Origin: AV69 sp963742315
GTDB taxonomy: Bacteria; Verrucomicrobiota; Verrucomicrobiia; Chthoniobacterales; UBA10450
Length of the DNA stretch: 64,000 bases
Direction: 5' to 3'
NCBI GenBank assembly: GCA_963742315.1
Contig: CAVULE010000015.1
Span: 488,875-552,874 of the forward strand
A program made the position numbers and the translations under genes. A model generated the notes under the pieces. That model was not told the DNA's origin and searched no databases. It saw only the letters and a program-made list of their open reading frames with translations. Of the stretch, positions 63,487-64,000 are shown one piece after another; position 1 is the stretch's first letter; each line of letters opens with the position of its first letter.

Positions 63487-64000
63487 TTAATAGCGTAGAT
63501 CTGGAAGAAATTGATTATAGTTCCAAGCTTCTGAATTCTGTGAGTTAATTTCAAGAGCTAGGTCAAACGCTTTCAACTTCTTCCAAATGCTTTGTCATAA
63601 GCCTTTTGTGCTTCATCAGACTTACCTAATTTATCTAGAGCTTCTCCTTTAAAGTACCAACTATTTGAATTTTGTGGGTTAATTTCAATTGCTTTGTCAT
63701 AAGCCTTTACCGCTTCGTCTGCTTTGCCTAATTGAACTAAAGCCTTTCCTTTGCGGTCCAAAACTACGTAATCCTGTGGGTTAATTTCAATAGCTTTGTC
63801 ATATGCTGCAATTGCTTCTGATTTATTTAAGGAAGTAAGAGCATCTCCTTTGCTGCTCCAAGCGAATGAATCCTGTGGGTTAATCTCAATTGCTTTATCA
63901 AATGCTTGGACTGCTTCATCAAATTTATTTAGATCTTCTAGAGCATGTCCTTTATCAATCCAAACCGTTGAATTATGCGGATTAATTTGAAGTACTTCGT
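63487..64000 (-). CDS. TPR repeat protein (5' end beyond window, 3' end frame-broken)
   Basis: Open from the window end (first codon at 63998). Tetratricopeptide units of 34 residues: WIDKGHALEDLNKFDEAVQA, FDKAIEINPQDSFAWSSKGD, ALTSLNKSEAIAAYDKAIEI (33-residue unit, one codon short), NPQDYVVLDRKGKALVQLGK, ADEAVKAYDKAIEINPQNSN, SWYFKGEALDKLGKSDEAQK. The frame meets TGA at 63573. In the next frame LKAFDLALEINSQNSEAWNY extends to TAA 63487, so an indel probably cut the last repeat. AIEINPQ-type TPR proteins are common in thaumarchaeota and methanogens. Function: protein-protein scaffold. Confidence 0.8.

Overview
The first ~59 kb is GC-rich bacterial chromosome, most likely from a soil Verrucomicrobiota of the Chthoniobacterales/Udaeobacter type. 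The support is a C-terminal VPDSG-type sorting signal at 39.1 kb, many intergenic palindromic repeats of several families (some read into coding sequence), a Gram-negative TamA/TamB pair, and a gene mix of sensor kinases, a TolB/TPR protein, M13 peptidase, methanethiol oxidase and arsenosugar genes. The taxonomic call is inference from gene families; there is no rRNA. From about 59.05 kb to the end the DNA becomes very AT-rich and holds a decayed IS6-type transposase, a collagen-like repeat gene, an NHL beta-propeller gene and a TPR gene. These resemble soil ammonia-oxidising archaea (Nitrososphaerales) far more than the preceding genome, so the contig is probably a metagenomic chimera, or less likely carries a large foreign insertion.

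Layout. 0-4 kb: S10 serine carboxypeptidase (cut by the window start), a frameshifted beta-carbonic anhydrase and a class A2-like beta-lactamase; the last two lie between 43-bp direct repeats. 4.1-7.9 kb: a compact accessory island, with an XRE repressor under a palindromic operator, a GNAT-like protein, an ImmA/IrrE metallopeptidase, a phage T4 beta-family protein and, convergent, an sce7726-type PD-(D/E)xK nuclease. A relic of a thiC 3' end lies at its edge. This is the best candidate for a little-described (defence-like) system. 8-14.8 kb: CHASE3 hybrid histidine kinase, MtgA, GIY-YIG nuclease, 5'-3' exonuclease and an RsbU-like phosphatase, threaded with at least five copies of a 27-bp REP-like palindrome. 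15-26 kb: small secreted proteins, metallo-beta-lactamase-fold hydrolase, GNAT, divergent oxyR-katG with a recognisable OxyR site, decayed alcohol dehydrogenase and DUF3237 genes, and a TolB/TPR protein. 26-34 kb: frameshifted HSL-type esterase, membrane protein, SCO1 plus methanethiol oxidase, acyltransferase, and thiC under a TPP riboswitch and carrying two in-frame repeat insertions. 34-51 kb: secreted NTF2-like protein, AmiC amidase, M13 peptidase, VPDSG protein, SurA/PpiD-like chaperone, PLP decarboxylase, tamB-tamA. 51-59 kb: a 51-aa Cys-rich secreted peptide, an ECF sigma/anti-sigma pair, a TPMT-like methyltransferase, ArsS with its TIGR04283 glycosyltransferase, tRNA-Ala(GGC), and a decayed integrative element (integrase pseudogene, Xis-like gene). 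59-64 kb: the AT-rich archaeal-like segment.

A recurring theme is single-base frameshifts in otherwise well-conserved genes (carbonic anhydrase, DUF3237, GQ-repeat protein, esterase, a membrane protein, integrase, collagen-like gene). Some may be true pseudogenes, but the number suggests residual indel errors of a long-read assembly.
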